This document shows, in pieces, positions 27,182 to 36,041 of a stretch of 64,000 nucleotides of DNA (positions are counted from its first letter, which is position 1; each line of letters opens with the position of its first letter). The stretch comes from CBDFGN01 sp965247065. Its GTDB lineage: Bacteria > Bacteroidota > Bacteroidia > Cytophagales > Cyclobacteriaceae. Under the pieces are notes generated by a model. It saw nothing but the letters and a program-made list of their open reading frames with translations. It ran no database searches and was not told the DNA's origin. The DNA is taken from positions 2,480,001 to 2,544,000 of the forward strand of contig CBDFGN010000006.1 of NCBI GenBank assembly GCA_965247065.1. The letters run 5' to 3'. Both the position numbers and the translations under genes were made by a program.

Positions 27182-29416
27182 TCAGGCGAGGTCGAAGCGG
27201 TCGAGGTTCATCACCTTGGTCCACGCCGCCAAAAAGTCCGGCACGAACCGCTCTTGAGAGTCATCACATCCGTAGACTTCAGCCAGGGCCCTGAGCTCTG
27301 AGTTCGAACCGAAGATGAGATCGACACGGGCGCCGGTCCACTTGAGTTCGCCTGTCGAACGATCACGACCCTCAAACACGTCTTCGGCCTCCGAAGTTGC
27401 CTTCCAGGTCGTGCCCAAATCGAGCAGGTTGACGAAGAAGTCATTGGTGAGCGCCTCTGGACGCTTGGTGAAGACGCCGTGTTGAGACTGACCGAAGTTC
27501 GTGTTAAGGACACGCATGCCGCCAACGAGAACCGTCATCTCAGGTGCGGTCAGCGTCAACAGTTGCGCCCGGTCAACCAGCATTTCCTCTGCCGATACGG
27601 TGTATTGGTCCTTCAAGTAGTTGCGGAACCCGTCTGCAGGTGGCTCGAGGACAGCGAATGATTCCACATCGGTTTGCTCTTGCAACGCATCGGCGCGTCC
27701 CGGCGTGAAGGGTACTGTCACATCGTGACCAGCATTCTTCGCCGCCTGCTCGATACCTGCGCATGCGCCCAGAACGATCAAGTCGGCGAGCGAAACCATC
27801 TTACCGCCAGACTGAACGCTGTTGAACTCTTTTTGAATGCCCTCAAGAATCTCCAGCACTGTTGCCAGTTGAGCCGGATTGTTGACTTCCCAATCCTTTT
27901 GCGGCGCAAGGCGAATGCGTGCACCGTTCGCGCCACCGCGTTTATCGGAGCCACGGAACGTTGATGCTGACGCCCAAGCGGTGGATACCAGTTGGGACAC
28001 GGACAGTCCGGAGGCAAGGATCTTACCCTTTATTGCAGCGATGTCCTGATCGTCAATCAATTCATGGGTAACAGCCGGGATAGGATCTTGCCAGATCAGC
28101 TCTTCCGCAGGCACCTGCGGGCCGAGATAAAGCGCGCGTGGTCCCATATCGCGGTGCGTCAGCTTGAACCACGCCCGGGCGAAAGCGTCTGCGAACTGAT
28201 CCGGATTCTCGTAGAATCGTCTTGAAATTTTCTCATAAATGGGGTCTATCCGCAAGGAAAGGTCTGTCGTGAGCATGAATGGCGCGTGACTCTTTGACGG
28301 ATCGTGCGCATCCGGCACAGTACCGGCGCCTGCACCATCTTTTGGTCTCCACTGGTGTGCACCGGCTGGGCTCTTCGTGAGCTCCCATTCGTAGCCGAAC
28401 AGGTTTTTAAAGTAGTTGTTGCTCCACTTCGTTGGCGTCGTGGTCCATGCTCCCTCAAGGCCGCTGGTAATAGTGCTGCCAGCATAGCCGCTGCCAAACG
28501 TGTTTTTCCAGCCGAGCCCTTGCTCTTCAATGCTCGCACCTGCTGGTTCTATGCCAACGTACTGGTCTTCTTCGGCGGCACCATGGGTTTTGCCGAATGT
28601 GTGCCCGCCAGCAATAAGCGCGACAGTCTCTTCATCGTTCATGGCCATACGACCGAATGTTTCACGAATATCCTTCGCCGCTGCAACCGGGTCCGGGTTG
28701 CCGTTCGGCCCCTGCGGGTTTACGTAGATCAGGCCCATCTGAACGGCGCCAAGGGGATTCTCGAGTTCCCGGTCACCGGTGTAACGCTTGTCTCCAAGCC
28801 ATTCGCCTTCAGAACCCCAGTAGATGTCCTCAGGCTCCCAAACGTCCTCACGTCCGCCACCGAAACCGAACGTCTTGAAACCCATCGAGTCGAGGGCGCA
28901 GTTGCCGGCGAGGATCATCAGGTCGGCCCACGAAAGTTTTTTGCCGTATTTCTGTTTGACCGGCCACAGAAGCAAACGCGCCTTGTCGAGATTTGCATTG
29001 TCAGGCCAACTGTTGAGTGGGGCAAAGCGCTGGGTGCCGGAGCCCCCGCCACCACGCCCGTCAGCGATGCGGTAAGTACCTGCGCTGTGCCATGCCATCC
29101 GAATGAAGAGCGGACCATAGTGACCGTAGTCGGCTGGCCACCAGTTTTGGGAAGTGGTCATCAGATCGAAGATGTCTTTTTTCACCGCATCCAGGTCAAG
29201 GGTTCTGAACTCATCAGCATAGTTGAAAGCCTCGCCCATCGGATTGGACAGGGAAGAGTGTTGACGGAGGATGTTCAAATTCAACTGATTTGGCCACCAG
29301 TCACGGTTTGAGGTGCCACCGCCAGCGCCGTGCTTTAGAACTCCCCCCATAAACGGGCATTTGCCTTCTCCGTTACTATTGTTACTTGGAGTGCTCGGAG
29401 GTGTGTTATTTCCCAT
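27182..29416 (-). CDS. katG: Catalase-peroxidase KatG
   Basis: A 744-residue bifunctional haem catalase-peroxidase. The distal triad is Arg106-Trp109-His110 (RMAWHSAGTYR), and the covalent Met-Tyr-Trp adduct is complete: Trp109, Tyr231 (GLIYVNPQGP) and Met257. These are each offset by two from Mycobacterium tuberculosis KatG (107, 229, 255). The proximal haem ligand is His272 (GGHTFGKTHG). The C-terminal duplicate domain is present. It destroys hydrogen peroxide in the cytosol. The gene is divergent from oxyR across 109 bp. The coding DNA is visibly richer in G+C, with C/G third positions, than its neighbours, which suggests acquisition by transfer, for example from a proteobacterium. Confidence 0.97.
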   Translation of the reverse strand: MGNNTPPSTPSNNSNGEGKCPFMGGVLKHGAGGGTSNRDWWPNQLNLNILRQHSSLSNPMGEAFNYADEFRTLDLDAVKKDIFDLMTTSQNWWPADYGHYGPLFIRMAWHSAGTYRIADGRGGGGSGTQRFAPLNSWPDNANLDKARLLLWPVKQKYGKKLSWADLMILAGNCALDSMGFKTFGFGGGREDVWEPEDIYWGSEGEWLGDKRYTGDRELENPLGAVQMGLIYVNPQGPNGNPDPVAAAKDIRETFGRMAMNDEETVALIAGGHTFGKTHGAAEEDQYVGIEPAGASIEEQGLGWKNTFGSGYAGSTITSGLEGAWTTTPTKWSNNYFKNLFGYEWELTKSPAGAHQWRPKDGAGAGTVPDAHDPSKSHAPFMLTTDLSLRIDPIYEKISRRFYENPDQFADAFARAWFKLTHRDMGPRALYLGPQVPAEELIWQDPIPAVTHELIDDQDIAAIKGKILASGLSVSQLVSTAWASASTFRGSDKRGGANGARIRLAPQKDWEVNNPAQLATVLEILEGIQKEFNSVQSGGKMVSLADLIVLGACAGIEQAAKNAGHDVTVPFTPGRADALQEQTDVESFAVLEPPADGFRNYLKDQYTVSAEEMLVDRAQLLTLTAPEMTVLVGGMRVLNTNFGQSQHGVFTKRPEALTNDFFVNLLDLGTTWKATSEAEDVFEGRDRSTGELKWTGARVDLIFGSNSELRALAEVYGCDDSQERFVPDFLAAWTKVMNLDRFDLA

Positions 29417-29497
29417 TTTTGATAGATTAAAGGATTGTGTGTAAGGATCAATTTGCCTGAATCTACATCGTTACAACATATAATTCAAATCAATAAT

Positions 29498-29524
29498 AAC
29501 TATATTCGTATAGTTTCAATCTAT
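29498..29524. promoter_or_regulatory. OxyR-type operator between katG and oxyR
   Basis: ATAGTTTCAATCTAT (29510-29524) fits the OxyR half-site ATAGnTnnnAnCTAT at every fixed position. It overlaps a perfect dyad AACTATA-TTCG-TATAGTT (29498-29515). The half-site ends one base before the oxyR ATG (29526), which suggests autoregulation; control of katG from the same 109-bp spacer is likely. A second full half-site with the usual 7-bp phase is not evident. Confidence 0.65.
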
Positions 29525-29525
29525 T

Positions 29526-30497
29526 ATGACCCTTACTCAACTAGAATACATCGTCGCATTGGACAATTACCGCCATTTTGTGACCGCAGCCGAAAAATGC
29601 TTTGTTACCCAACCCTCCCTCAGCGCCCAGGTGAAGAAATTGGAACAGGAATTAGGGCTTTTAATTTTCAACCGAACTAAAACCCCGCTGGAGCCAACCA
29701 AAGAAGGAATGGAGATTGTGCAAAAAGCCCGTTCGGTCCTGCGCGAGGTGGTACAGCTGCGGGAGTTCTCGACCAATCAGCGAATAAGCTTGGTCGGAGA
29801 GTTCAGGGTTGGAATAATTCCAACACTGGCACCTTATTTACTCCCACTATTCCTAGGACGGTTTGTCAAAGAACATCCGAATACCAGATTGGTCATTGAG
29901 GAAAAGCAGAGTCTCGATATTATCCGCGACTTGAAAAACGATTTATTGGATCTGGGTATTCTTGTAACTCCCGTGAATAATGAGGCCATTCGTGAATTTC
30001 CAGTTTTCAATGAACCATTTCTAGGCTATTTGCCAGCCAACGACCCGCTGATCAGGAAGTCGAAATTGAAGCACAAGGACGCGATGCGAAACGATCTGTG
30101 GATCCTTAACCAGGGACACTGTTTTCGAAATCAGGTAATCAAAATTTGCAATCCGGAATTGGCGCAGCGGAAATTTCAAAATTTACAGTACGAGAGCGGG
30201 TCAATAGAAGCTTTGAAAAAGCTGGTCGATCAGAACATGGGCTTCACGCTGATCCCGGAATTATCGGTACTAAACGAAGTTTCCGTGAATCCAAAAATCA
30301 AACGATTTGAGGCTCCGGAACCAATCCGGGAAGTGAGCATCATCACCCATGTCAGTTTTCCCAAGCAAATACTGATCGAGACCCTAAGGAGCATGATTCT
30401 CGAAAGCATTCCCGAGCACATGCGCTTGAGCAAGGAAGATCCAATGGCTTTGAGAACATGGAGACTAGAAGGTGGTCTTTATACCTATATTCAGTGA
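29526..30497 (+). CDS. oxyR: LysR-type hydrogen peroxide sensor OxyR
   Basis: A 323-residue LysR-family regulator. Residues 1-60 are the winged HTH (LTQLEYIVALDNYRHFVTAA, then QPSLSAQVKKLEQELG). The regulatory domain has redox cysteines Cys199 and Cys208 in LNQGHCFRNQVIKIC; position and the nine-residue spacing are the same as in E. coli OxyR (Cys199/Cys208). Peroxide oxidises this pair and activates transcription. It is divergent from katG with an OxyR-type half-site between them, which makes katG the obvious target. The C-terminal tail after about residue 300 is longer than in E. coli OxyR, as is usual in Bacteroidota. Confidence 0.95.
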   Translation: MTLTQLEYIVALDNYRHFVTAAEKCFVTQPSLSAQVKKLEQELGLLIFNRTKTPLEPTKEGMEIVQKARSVLREVVQLREFSTNQRISLVGEFRVGIIPTLAPYLLPLFLGRFVKEHPNTRLVIEEKQSLDIIRDLKNDLLDLGILVTPVNNEAIREFPVFNEPFLGYLPANDPLIRKSKLKHKDAMRNDLWILNQGHCFRNQVIKICNPELAQRKFQNLQYESGSIEALKKLVDQNMGFTLIPELSVLNEVSVNPKIKRFEAPEPIREVSIITHVSFPKQILIETLRSMILESIPEHMRLSKEDPMALRTWRLEGGLYTYIQ

Positions 30498-31158
30498 TAC
30501 TAATCCAAACCGCTGGCTGGAAACCTTGGTGATTTTGGGAATTCGAGTATAAAAGGCTTCCAGGTAAATAATGTAAACAGTTTTATCTTTTTGATCGGTC
30601 TCCTTTTCCCAGGAAGCTTTGGGGGGATTCAGCGCCACGTCTAAGCCCACGCCTGCCACATTGCTGAAGTAGCTATCCACTTCTTGCTTGAAGTCGATAA
30701 CGTTCTGAGCCGGATCGGCGTCTATATAAGGCTTGGACAAGAACGATATTCCCAGGCCCACAAATGCATAGGGGCGTCAGGCGACCGCCAAGTGGAAAAT
30801 AGTAACCTCCCGAAGCCAACAATGAGATCAGGTTATTCGAACCGCCAATTTGGTATTGCTCATCACCCACTGGTTGGGTTATGGCTCCGGCTCTGAATCC
30901 AAATGCGGAAAAGTCGAACATACCACAACCAGCCATCCATGGGGAAACCGGTAGCTGATGGCCGTATTCAGATCAAACCCTACCTCCCGATCATCGCCAA
31001 AGTCGCCAACCGGAATGGCGGGGCCTATCCCTCCAAAAAAGTGGACGCCCTGGCGAAAAGTCCTTTCAGGATCCGCTTCCTCTTCCTGAGCAAAGCCGGG
31101 GTTGCCTATTAGTGTAAACGAAAAGATTACCGGTAGAACAGGTTGGAATAAATCTCAT
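30465..31158 (-). pseudogene. Outer-membrane beta-barrel protein remnant with several frameshifts
   Basis: No single frame spans it, but successive frames join to one ~220-residue porin-like protein. After a leader near 31158, one frame gives IGNPGFAQEEEADPERTF and GVHFFGGIGPAIPVGDFGDD and DLNTAISYRFPHGWL, the next gives MFDFSAFGFRAGAITQPVGD and LLASGGYYFPLGGRLTP, and the last gives VGLGISFLSKPYIDADPAQN to RFGLVSLNIGIKTTF and a stop. At least three shifts are needed. Alternating short strands and the aromatic C-terminal strand indicate an outer-membrane protein. Its 3' end overlaps the 3' end of oxyR by 33 bp. Nonfunctional as it stands. Confidence 0.75.
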
Positions 31159-31297
31159 GATAGAATTTGTTTAATCATGTAGGAAATAAACAAACCGGGC
31201 CTCGGTAATAATTCAGTAGCGGGTTATGCAGATGGAGAAAATCAGCCTTTTGTGAATCAAAGATTCGAGAAAACAGTTAATAGCCTTAAAATGCGCT

Positions 31298-31945
31298 ATG
31301 TCATTAAAACAGGAATTAGAAAAACATAAGGCCGGTTTTAGTCAAAAAGCACCGGAGGATAAGAGACTGGCCTATGAAAATGGCATCGCACAAGTCGAGG
31401 ATTCCGATCTGTTGCGCCAGGCCCTAAATGTCGGGCAACAAGCAATTGATTTCACGTTGCTCAATTCTGGCGGTAATTCAGTGAATCTTTACAGGGTACT
31501 TGATCAGGGCCTGGTGGTCTTAACCTGGTATCGTGGCGGCTGGTGCCCCTATTGTAATCTAACTCTACGAGCGCTGCAGGCTTCTTTGCTGGATTTTAAA
31601 CGGTTGGGGGCCAATCTATTGGCCCTAACTCCAGAATTGCCAGATAAGTCCTTATCAACCAAGGAAAAACGCGGCCTGGAATTCGAGGTGCTGACCGATC
31701 TTCATAATGCGGTTGCCAGACGGTATGGGTTGGTTTTTGAAGTGCCCGATAATGTGATGCTTTATTACAACCAGGCATTTGACTTACACGAATTCAATGG
31801 AGATTCATCAAACGAGCTTCCCCTGGCAGCTACTTACATTATAGATAGCGTGAAAGTAGTCCGCTTTGCCTTTTTGGACACCGATTATCGTAAACGAGCC
31901 GAACCTGAGGAAATCGTCAGGCAGCTCGAGATGCTTTCAACTTAG
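31298..31945 (+). CDS. Peroxiredoxin-like (AhpC/TSA) family protein
   Basis: A 215-residue thioredoxin-fold protein of the peroxiredoxin-like family. The active-site loop WYRGGWCPYC has Cys83 (the usual peroxidatic position) and Cys86, giving a CxxC instead of the classic Prx TxxC. The N-terminal ~40 residues are helical. The fold continues with LLALTPELPDKSLSTKEKRG and ends with a helix carrying EEIVRQLEML. It is likely cytosolic and reduces peroxides or acts as a thiol reductase. It follows the katG/oxyR block, which strengthens an oxidative-stress role, but it has its own spacing and may be separately controlled. Confidence 0.88.
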   Translation: MSLKQELEKHKAGFSQKAPEDKRLAYENGIAQVEDSDLLRQALNVGQQAIDFTLLNSGGNSVNLYRVLDQGLVVLTWYRGGWCPYCNLTLRALQASLLDFKRLGANLLALTPELPDKSLSTKEKRGLEFEVLTDLHNAVARRYGLVFEVPDNVMLYYNQAFDLHEFNGDSSNELPLAATYIIDSVKVVRFAFLDTDYRKRAEPEEIVRQLEMLST

Positions 31946-32078
31946 TTTTTCGAAGCAATATCTTCTGGGCTTACAGCATTATACACTATCTCCTCAAAGC
32001 GAGGGTAGATCTGACTTTGATGAGAGGTGTTCCGGGCGTTAGTCAACCGGTATTCTAAGACTTAACCAAATTAATAAT

Positions 32079-32100
32079 CTAAGAAATGTCCGATTCTTAG
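32079..32100. repeat. 7-bp inverted repeat overlapping the IS110 transposase stop codon
   Basis: CTAAGAA (32079-32085) and TTCTTAG (32094-32100) form a perfect stem with an 8-base loop that includes the TAA stop of the transposase. It could mark the downstream end of the IS110 element or act as a terminator; no poly-T follows on the minus strand. Confidence 0.4.
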
Positions 32101-33092
32101 GCTGCAAATTTGAGTGTGTCCACATAAGGGGTTCCTCTTTTAGCTACTGCGAAGACTCTGGCCACGATCTTGTTTCGGATAATGTTTAATGTAGACATCT
32201 TATTTTTGCCTTCAGCCAGTCTTCTTTGGTAATATACCCGCATTTCCGGATTATATTGAATGCAACTAGCAACGGCGTTGGACAAGAGGGATTTCAACTT
32301 CTTGTTGCCCAGATAATGCACCTTGCTCTTGCCTTTCCAGCTGATGCCCGATTGGTTGGGGAAAGGAGCTATGCCACTGTAACAGGCAAATTTCCTCCAG
32401 GTTTCAAAGGCGGTGAAGCAATTGGTATAGACCAAAAAACTGGATCCCAAAATTAATCCCACGCCTTTTACCGAGCTGACCAGGTTAAAGATTCTTTTTA
32501 ACTCGCCATCCTCGGAAATGATCCGCCGGATCTCTTTTTCTACCCTTTTGATCTGCCGGTCCAAATGGCTGATCAGCTGCTCCTGGGCACGGAATAGCAT
32601 CGGATTATCAACCACCTTCACAAAGGCTTTCATTTCCTGCAAAGATGCCTTGCATCCAGCCCTTTGTTTGACCATCCGCTCTCTAAAGGATAACAAACTT
32701 TTGAGATTTAAGATCGCCTTAGAAGGCAACTGATAAAGCTTGATTCTGTGGCGACGCAAATAGGCGTACTCGGCAATCACCCCCGCAGCAATTACATCAC
32801 TTTTCCCCCGGGTGATCCCTAACGATCGCTTGATCTCTAAACCCGGCACCATGCAGAACAATATCTGGCGTTCAGTCAAAAAAACAGCCAGTGGCAGAGA
32901 ATACAACCCGGTATGCTCAAAGCAGATGATGACTTTAATTAAGTCTTTTCCATTTAATCTTTTCGCCCACTGGAGCAATTGATTAAAGCCGGTTCGATTG
33001 TTAGCAAACTCACATTTGGCCTGGCTTAAATAATCATGGGCATCAAAAGTTCCTTTAGATACATCAATGCCGATTGCGTTGTGAAATTTCAT
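32097..33092 (-). CDS. IS110 family transposase with altered DEDD motif
   Basis: A 331-residue IS110 recombinase. The RuvC-like N-terminal domain has Asp10 (IGIDVSKG), Glu59 (CFEHTGLY) and Asp99 (GKSDVIA). The fourth acidic residue, normally three after the third Asp (DxxD), is Ala102 here, because the codon reads GCT. The C-terminal Tnp domain (about 190-280) has the KGVGLILGSSFL segment and the catalytic Ser in NQSGISWKG. The gene is full length with no frameshift. Whether the enzyme is still active is uncertain because one metal-binding ligand is missing. Confidence 0.92.
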   Translation of the reverse strand: MKFHNAIGIDVSKGTFDAHDYLSQAKCEFANNRTGFNQLLQWAKRLNGKDLIKVIICFEHTGLYSLPLAVFLTERQILFCMVPGLEIKRSLGITRGKSDVIAAGVIAEYAYLRRHRIKLYQLPSKAILNLKSLLSFRERMVKQRAGCKASLQEMKAFVKVVDNPMLFRAQEQLISHLDRQIKRVEKEIRRIISEDGELKRIFNLVSSVKGVGLILGSSFLVYTNCFTAFETWRKFACYSGIAPFPNQSGISWKGKSKVHYLGNKKLKSLLSNAVASCIQYNPEMRVYYQRRLAEGKNKMSTLNIIRNKIVARVFAVAKRGTPYVDTLKFAA

Positions 33093-33129
33093 GCTTTTAA
33101 ATACTTTTAGATACTTTTGGATTTTTTAA

Positions 33130-33285
33130 AAATTGAGTTGCCAAACTAAGACCTTTAATAAGACCCTACAGTCTAAAATTCTAATTGGTTCTTAAGGCAA
33201 CTTGTTGAAGGAACGGGGACTATAACCGACGATAGGTCTTACCTAGACCGCTATAAAGTTCACCCCGTTCCTTCTTTTTTCAAAC
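33130..33285 (-). ncRNA. Structured leader of IS110, candidate bridge RNA
   Basis: Read on the transposase strand the leader has two large stems. The first pairs GAAGGAACGGGG (33207-33218) with CCCCGTTCCTTC (33263-33274), perfect over 12 bp around a 44-base loop that holds an inner stem GGTCT/AGACC (33235-33239 with 33245-33249). The second pairs GTTGCC (33137-33142) with GGCAAC (33196-33201) around a ~53-base loop. Both lie within 190 bp 5' of the transposase ATG. IS110 elements are known to encode a bridge RNA here, with one loop matching the donor and one the target. The strand and exact ends are inferred. Confidence 0.5.
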
Positions 33286-33399
33286 CTAGCTTTGTATTCT
33301 CAACACTTATCCACAAGTTATTAAATCTCCCCCCGGACCCCCCTCTGGTGGATAACTATAATACCAATAATGTTCTTGAAATATTTATACTGGGTAAAT

Positions 33400-34592
33400 C
33401 TAAAGGATCGCTATAATATCTGCTGAGGGATCTATCCAAAATGTCGTTTGGAAATAGCCCCCCCAACTGTAGCTTCCAGCGCCACGAGCCCAGTCGCCCT
33501 CTTTTCGTACGTCGCAAACCCATAACCGAATTTCCGGCCTTCTCCGATCCAAAGAGTATCTATTTGATTGTGGCTTATTAGGTCTACCGTCTGATCTTTG
33601 AGGATAGTGGCCCCATTACGAGTTCCTCCAGATCGGACCGCGTCGCAAAATATGAAGTAATCTAACGCAGTTGCGCATAAGCCAGCCCCTCCTCCAAAAT
33701 AAGACTTAGCGCCGATTACGGGATAATCATCGTGGTAATAATCAGGTCGCTCTTCCGGATCATAATCGGAAGTGTGAAAAACATCTACCAGCCGAGAGGC
33801 TTTGTCATCGGGCAAATAAAAATAACTGTCCACCATTCCCAGTGGCTGGAATATATTTTGGTCAAAATACTGATCCAATGGCTGTCCCGAGACAACTTCG
33901 ACTACCCGACCCAGGACATCGATGCTGACTCCGTAAGTCCATTTTTCTCCAGGATGATGCCTCAAGGGGTATTTGGCCGTTGCGACGGCGTTGTCTTTTA
34001 AAAGCACCGGTTTAATGGTCCACTTCCACTACATTGAGATCCTTGTACAGAACCTAGCCTATTGCGCCTCCGCTATAGGACAATCCGGAGGTGTGGGTTA
34101 AAAGATCATGGATAGTGATCAGTCGATTTGCCTCCACAAGGGTGTAAGAGGAGTCCTCCTCATTGAAATCTTGCACGACTTTTGAGACGCTGAATTCAGG
34201 GATATGCTTAGAGACCGGATCCTGAACATTGATCTTTGCCTGCTCCACCAGCTGCATCACTGCGAGCGAGGTGATAGGTTTGGTCATTGAGGCCATCCTG
34301 AAAATGTTGTCAGTTGAAAGGGGCGCCGTCAATTCCTGATCGCTGAAGCCGCCCGCTTTTTGATATGCTATTTTCCTTTTCGAGCTATTAAGGCAACTCC
34401 CCCAGCGATCCATTGGCTGTCAATGGCCATTTGAATGTGCGACCCAATCAACTCAAGACTATCGGCGATCATGCCCACTTCGGCAGGCAAAACTTCTTCG
34501 GACAATGGGAGTTCTTCTTTCTGAGTTTGATCCGACAACGGTTGGCAGGCTGAAACAAGCAGAACCCAAGCGAGCCAAAGGATTCGAATCAT
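33400..34592 (-). pseudogene. Serine hydrolase / class C beta-lactamase-like lipoprotein, frameshifted
   Basis: Three or more frames join to one gene. The start (ATG at 34592) gives a lipobox leader (LLVSAC). The second frame carries the active-site SxxK in FRMASMTKPITSL and IHDLLTHTSGLSYSGG, and the third carries the tyrosine motif KWTYGVSIDVLG and a conserved FGYGFATYEKR. A fourth frame continues SYSWGGYFQTTFWIDPSADIIAIL to a TAG at 33402-33400, which is earlier than the normal end. Stops interrupt the frames near 34054 and 33432. The family hydrolyses or transfers ester or amide bonds in the periplasm. It is nonfunctional as read. It ends about 100 bp from the IS110 leader. Confidence 0.85.
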
Positions 34593-34640
34593 GCCTTTTA
34601 GTCTGGTGGACCGCAAATATAGAGCCCCACGGGACAAAAG

Positions 34641-34670
34641 AAAAGCTCATCCCCGGGGAGATGAGCTTTT
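34641..34670. terminator. Bidirectional intrinsic terminator
   Basis: AAAAGCTCATC (34641-34651) pairs perfectly with GATGAGCTTTT (34660-34670) around an 8-base G/C-rich loop. U-rich tracts follow on both strands (TTTTTTC on plus, TTTTCTTTT on minus). It lies between the serine-hydrolase remnant and the lipoprotein gene and would terminate the lipoprotein transcript. Confidence 0.8.
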
Positions 34671-34691
34671 TTCAATTCAATCAAGCAACCG

Positions 34692-35804
34692 TTATTCCAT
34701 CCAAAATTCTAATTCCAATTCTTTGATTTCCTTGGGAACAAACGGAGACAAGCCACTGAGGTCCCTGAAGTCCGCAGTAAAACCAGGGTGTTCGGGTACA
34801 TTATCGCCAGAACCCACAAACCCATCTTCGCCGATGAAATAGGCTGGTGAGTGGGCATTTTGCAATATGAATTCTATAATATCCGGGTTCGTGATACCAA
34901 CCGCTATCATTTCTTGTTCAAAAACATTGTATACGGAATACTCTTCCAGGAGTCCTTCTAACATGCTCACGCTTGAAGGAGGCAAGCCAACGATGGCCAC
35001 AGCGATATCCTGGACCTCGTCACCGCGAGCCACAAAGGCATAATTACGCCCTCCCTGGAAATCAGGATCCAGAATGGTTAACTCCGGGTGGTTGGAGTTG
35101 CCATATACATCAATGACGTCTCCATTTTTGCCCACAAACATCTTCATGTTGTCCAGGAAATCTTTATCCTCTTCCTGGATATTGGTGATGGAAACCACCA
35201 TGGAAGCTTCGTAATCACCTTGGTTTTCAGCATACTCGATTTGGTAGAACACATCCTTTGATCCCATGCCCTCGGTACGATCGATGTCATAAGGACGGAG
35301 AATCGCTACCACCCGGGCGGGATCACGGCTCCAAATCAATTGAGCGCCCTGGGCACCGTCTTCATCGAACATGGTGAGTTCAAACTCAAAGCTTTGCCCA
35401 CCATAGGTGACTTGTTGCTTGATCTCAAAGTCCTTTTGGCGACCATCATCATCACTTATCAATGAAAATGCCACTAGGTTGTCGAAATCATGGGCCACGA
35501 TCTCCGTGATAGTTCCTTCCAGGATTTCAGCTGAAGCCTCACCCACCCAAATAAAAATCCGCAGAGCCTCATAAATGTCAGCGCCTCCATCGAATTCCTC
35601 ATCGTGCGATATCCTGCCGCTGGCCGGCGCATTCCCATCGAAGCTAAGAGCATCCGGTATATCTACGGTGAAAGTAGATGGGAAAATATCAGAGCTGAGT
35701 CCGCCATTAAAGTCAGGCGCTGGGCCTCCATCGTCTTCGGAGCATCCCCATACCAAAACCAGGAGAGCCAGCAATGCTGTAAATCTTAACTTAGGTGTTT
35801 TCAT
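34692..35804 (-). CDS. Lipoprotein of unknown function
   Basis: A 370-residue protein with a lipobox leader (LVLVWGCS, Cys21). The mature part starts with an acidic, Gly-rich linker (SEDDGGPAPDFNGG) typical of surface-exposed Bacteroidota lipoproteins and then alternates acidic loops and beta strands (IFIWVGEASAEILEGTITEI; FEFELTMFDEDGAQGAQLIW). No catalytic motif or known domain is recognised. It is monocistronic, with a terminator 20 bp downstream and ~70 bp upstream to the higBA remnant. Confidence 0.75.
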   Translation of the reverse strand: MKTPKLRFTALLALLVLVWGCSEDDGGPAPDFNGGLSSDIFPSTFTVDIPDALSFDGNAPASGRISHDEEFDGGADIYEALRIFIWVGEASAEILEGTITEIVAHDFDNLVAFSLISDDDGRQKDFEIKQQVTYGGQSFEFELTMFDEDGAQGAQLIWSRDPARVVAILRPYDIDRTEGMGSKDVFYQIEYAENQGDYEASMVVSITNIQEEDKDFLDNMKMFVGKNGDVIDVYGNSNHPELTILDPDFQGGRNYAFVARGDEVQDIAVAIVGLPPSSVSMLEGLLEEYSVYNVFEQEMIAVGITNPDIIEFILQNAHSPAYFIGEDGFVGSGDNVPEHPGFTADFRDLSGLSPFVPKEIKELELEFWME

Positions 35805-35874
35805 AGTTCTTTAGTCATTTTCTTAGTTAGACAAGACCTGGAACCTGAACCCCTAAGAAAAAGTCAATTATTTA

Positions 35875-36029
35875 TTGGAAAATTTATTAGAGCCACCCTC
35901 CAATCGGTTGGAGAAGCTGAAAGGAAGCTTAAAAGCGTTTCACCGCATTAGGATTAATGATCAGTGGCGGATCATATTCAATGGAAGTCCGGGAATTGCC
36001 TGGTCGTAGAAATAGTGGATTATCATTAA
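35875..36029 (+). pseudogene. HigB/RelE-type toxin remnant
   Basis: The frame reads PPSNRLEKLKGSLKAFHRI then RINDQWRIIF, the core of HigB mRNA interferases; the C-terminal part continues one base off as QWKSGNCLVVEIVDYH and ends TAA. Conserved Arg and Trp residues remain, but the N-terminal third is missing and the frame is broken at TTC|AATGG, so no active toxin can be made. It precedes the antitoxin remnant by 12 bp, the normal higBA order. Confidence 0.7.
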
Positions 36030-36041
36030 TAAAAAAGACCA

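Larger units (their letters stand above)
32079..33285 (-). mobile_element. IS110 family element (approximate borders)
   Basis: The element consists of the DEDD transposase gene plus a ~190-bp structured leader upstream. IS110 elements lack terminal inverted repeats and make no target duplication, so the ends cannot be read from one copy; the borders given are the hairpins at either side. No second copy exists in the window. Confidence 0.6.

Noticed and set aside
28304..29311. 335-residue open frame on the plus strand opposite katG
   Set aside because: It lies entirely antisense to a complete katG; the high G+C content of katG removes stops from the opposite strand. No family resemblance.
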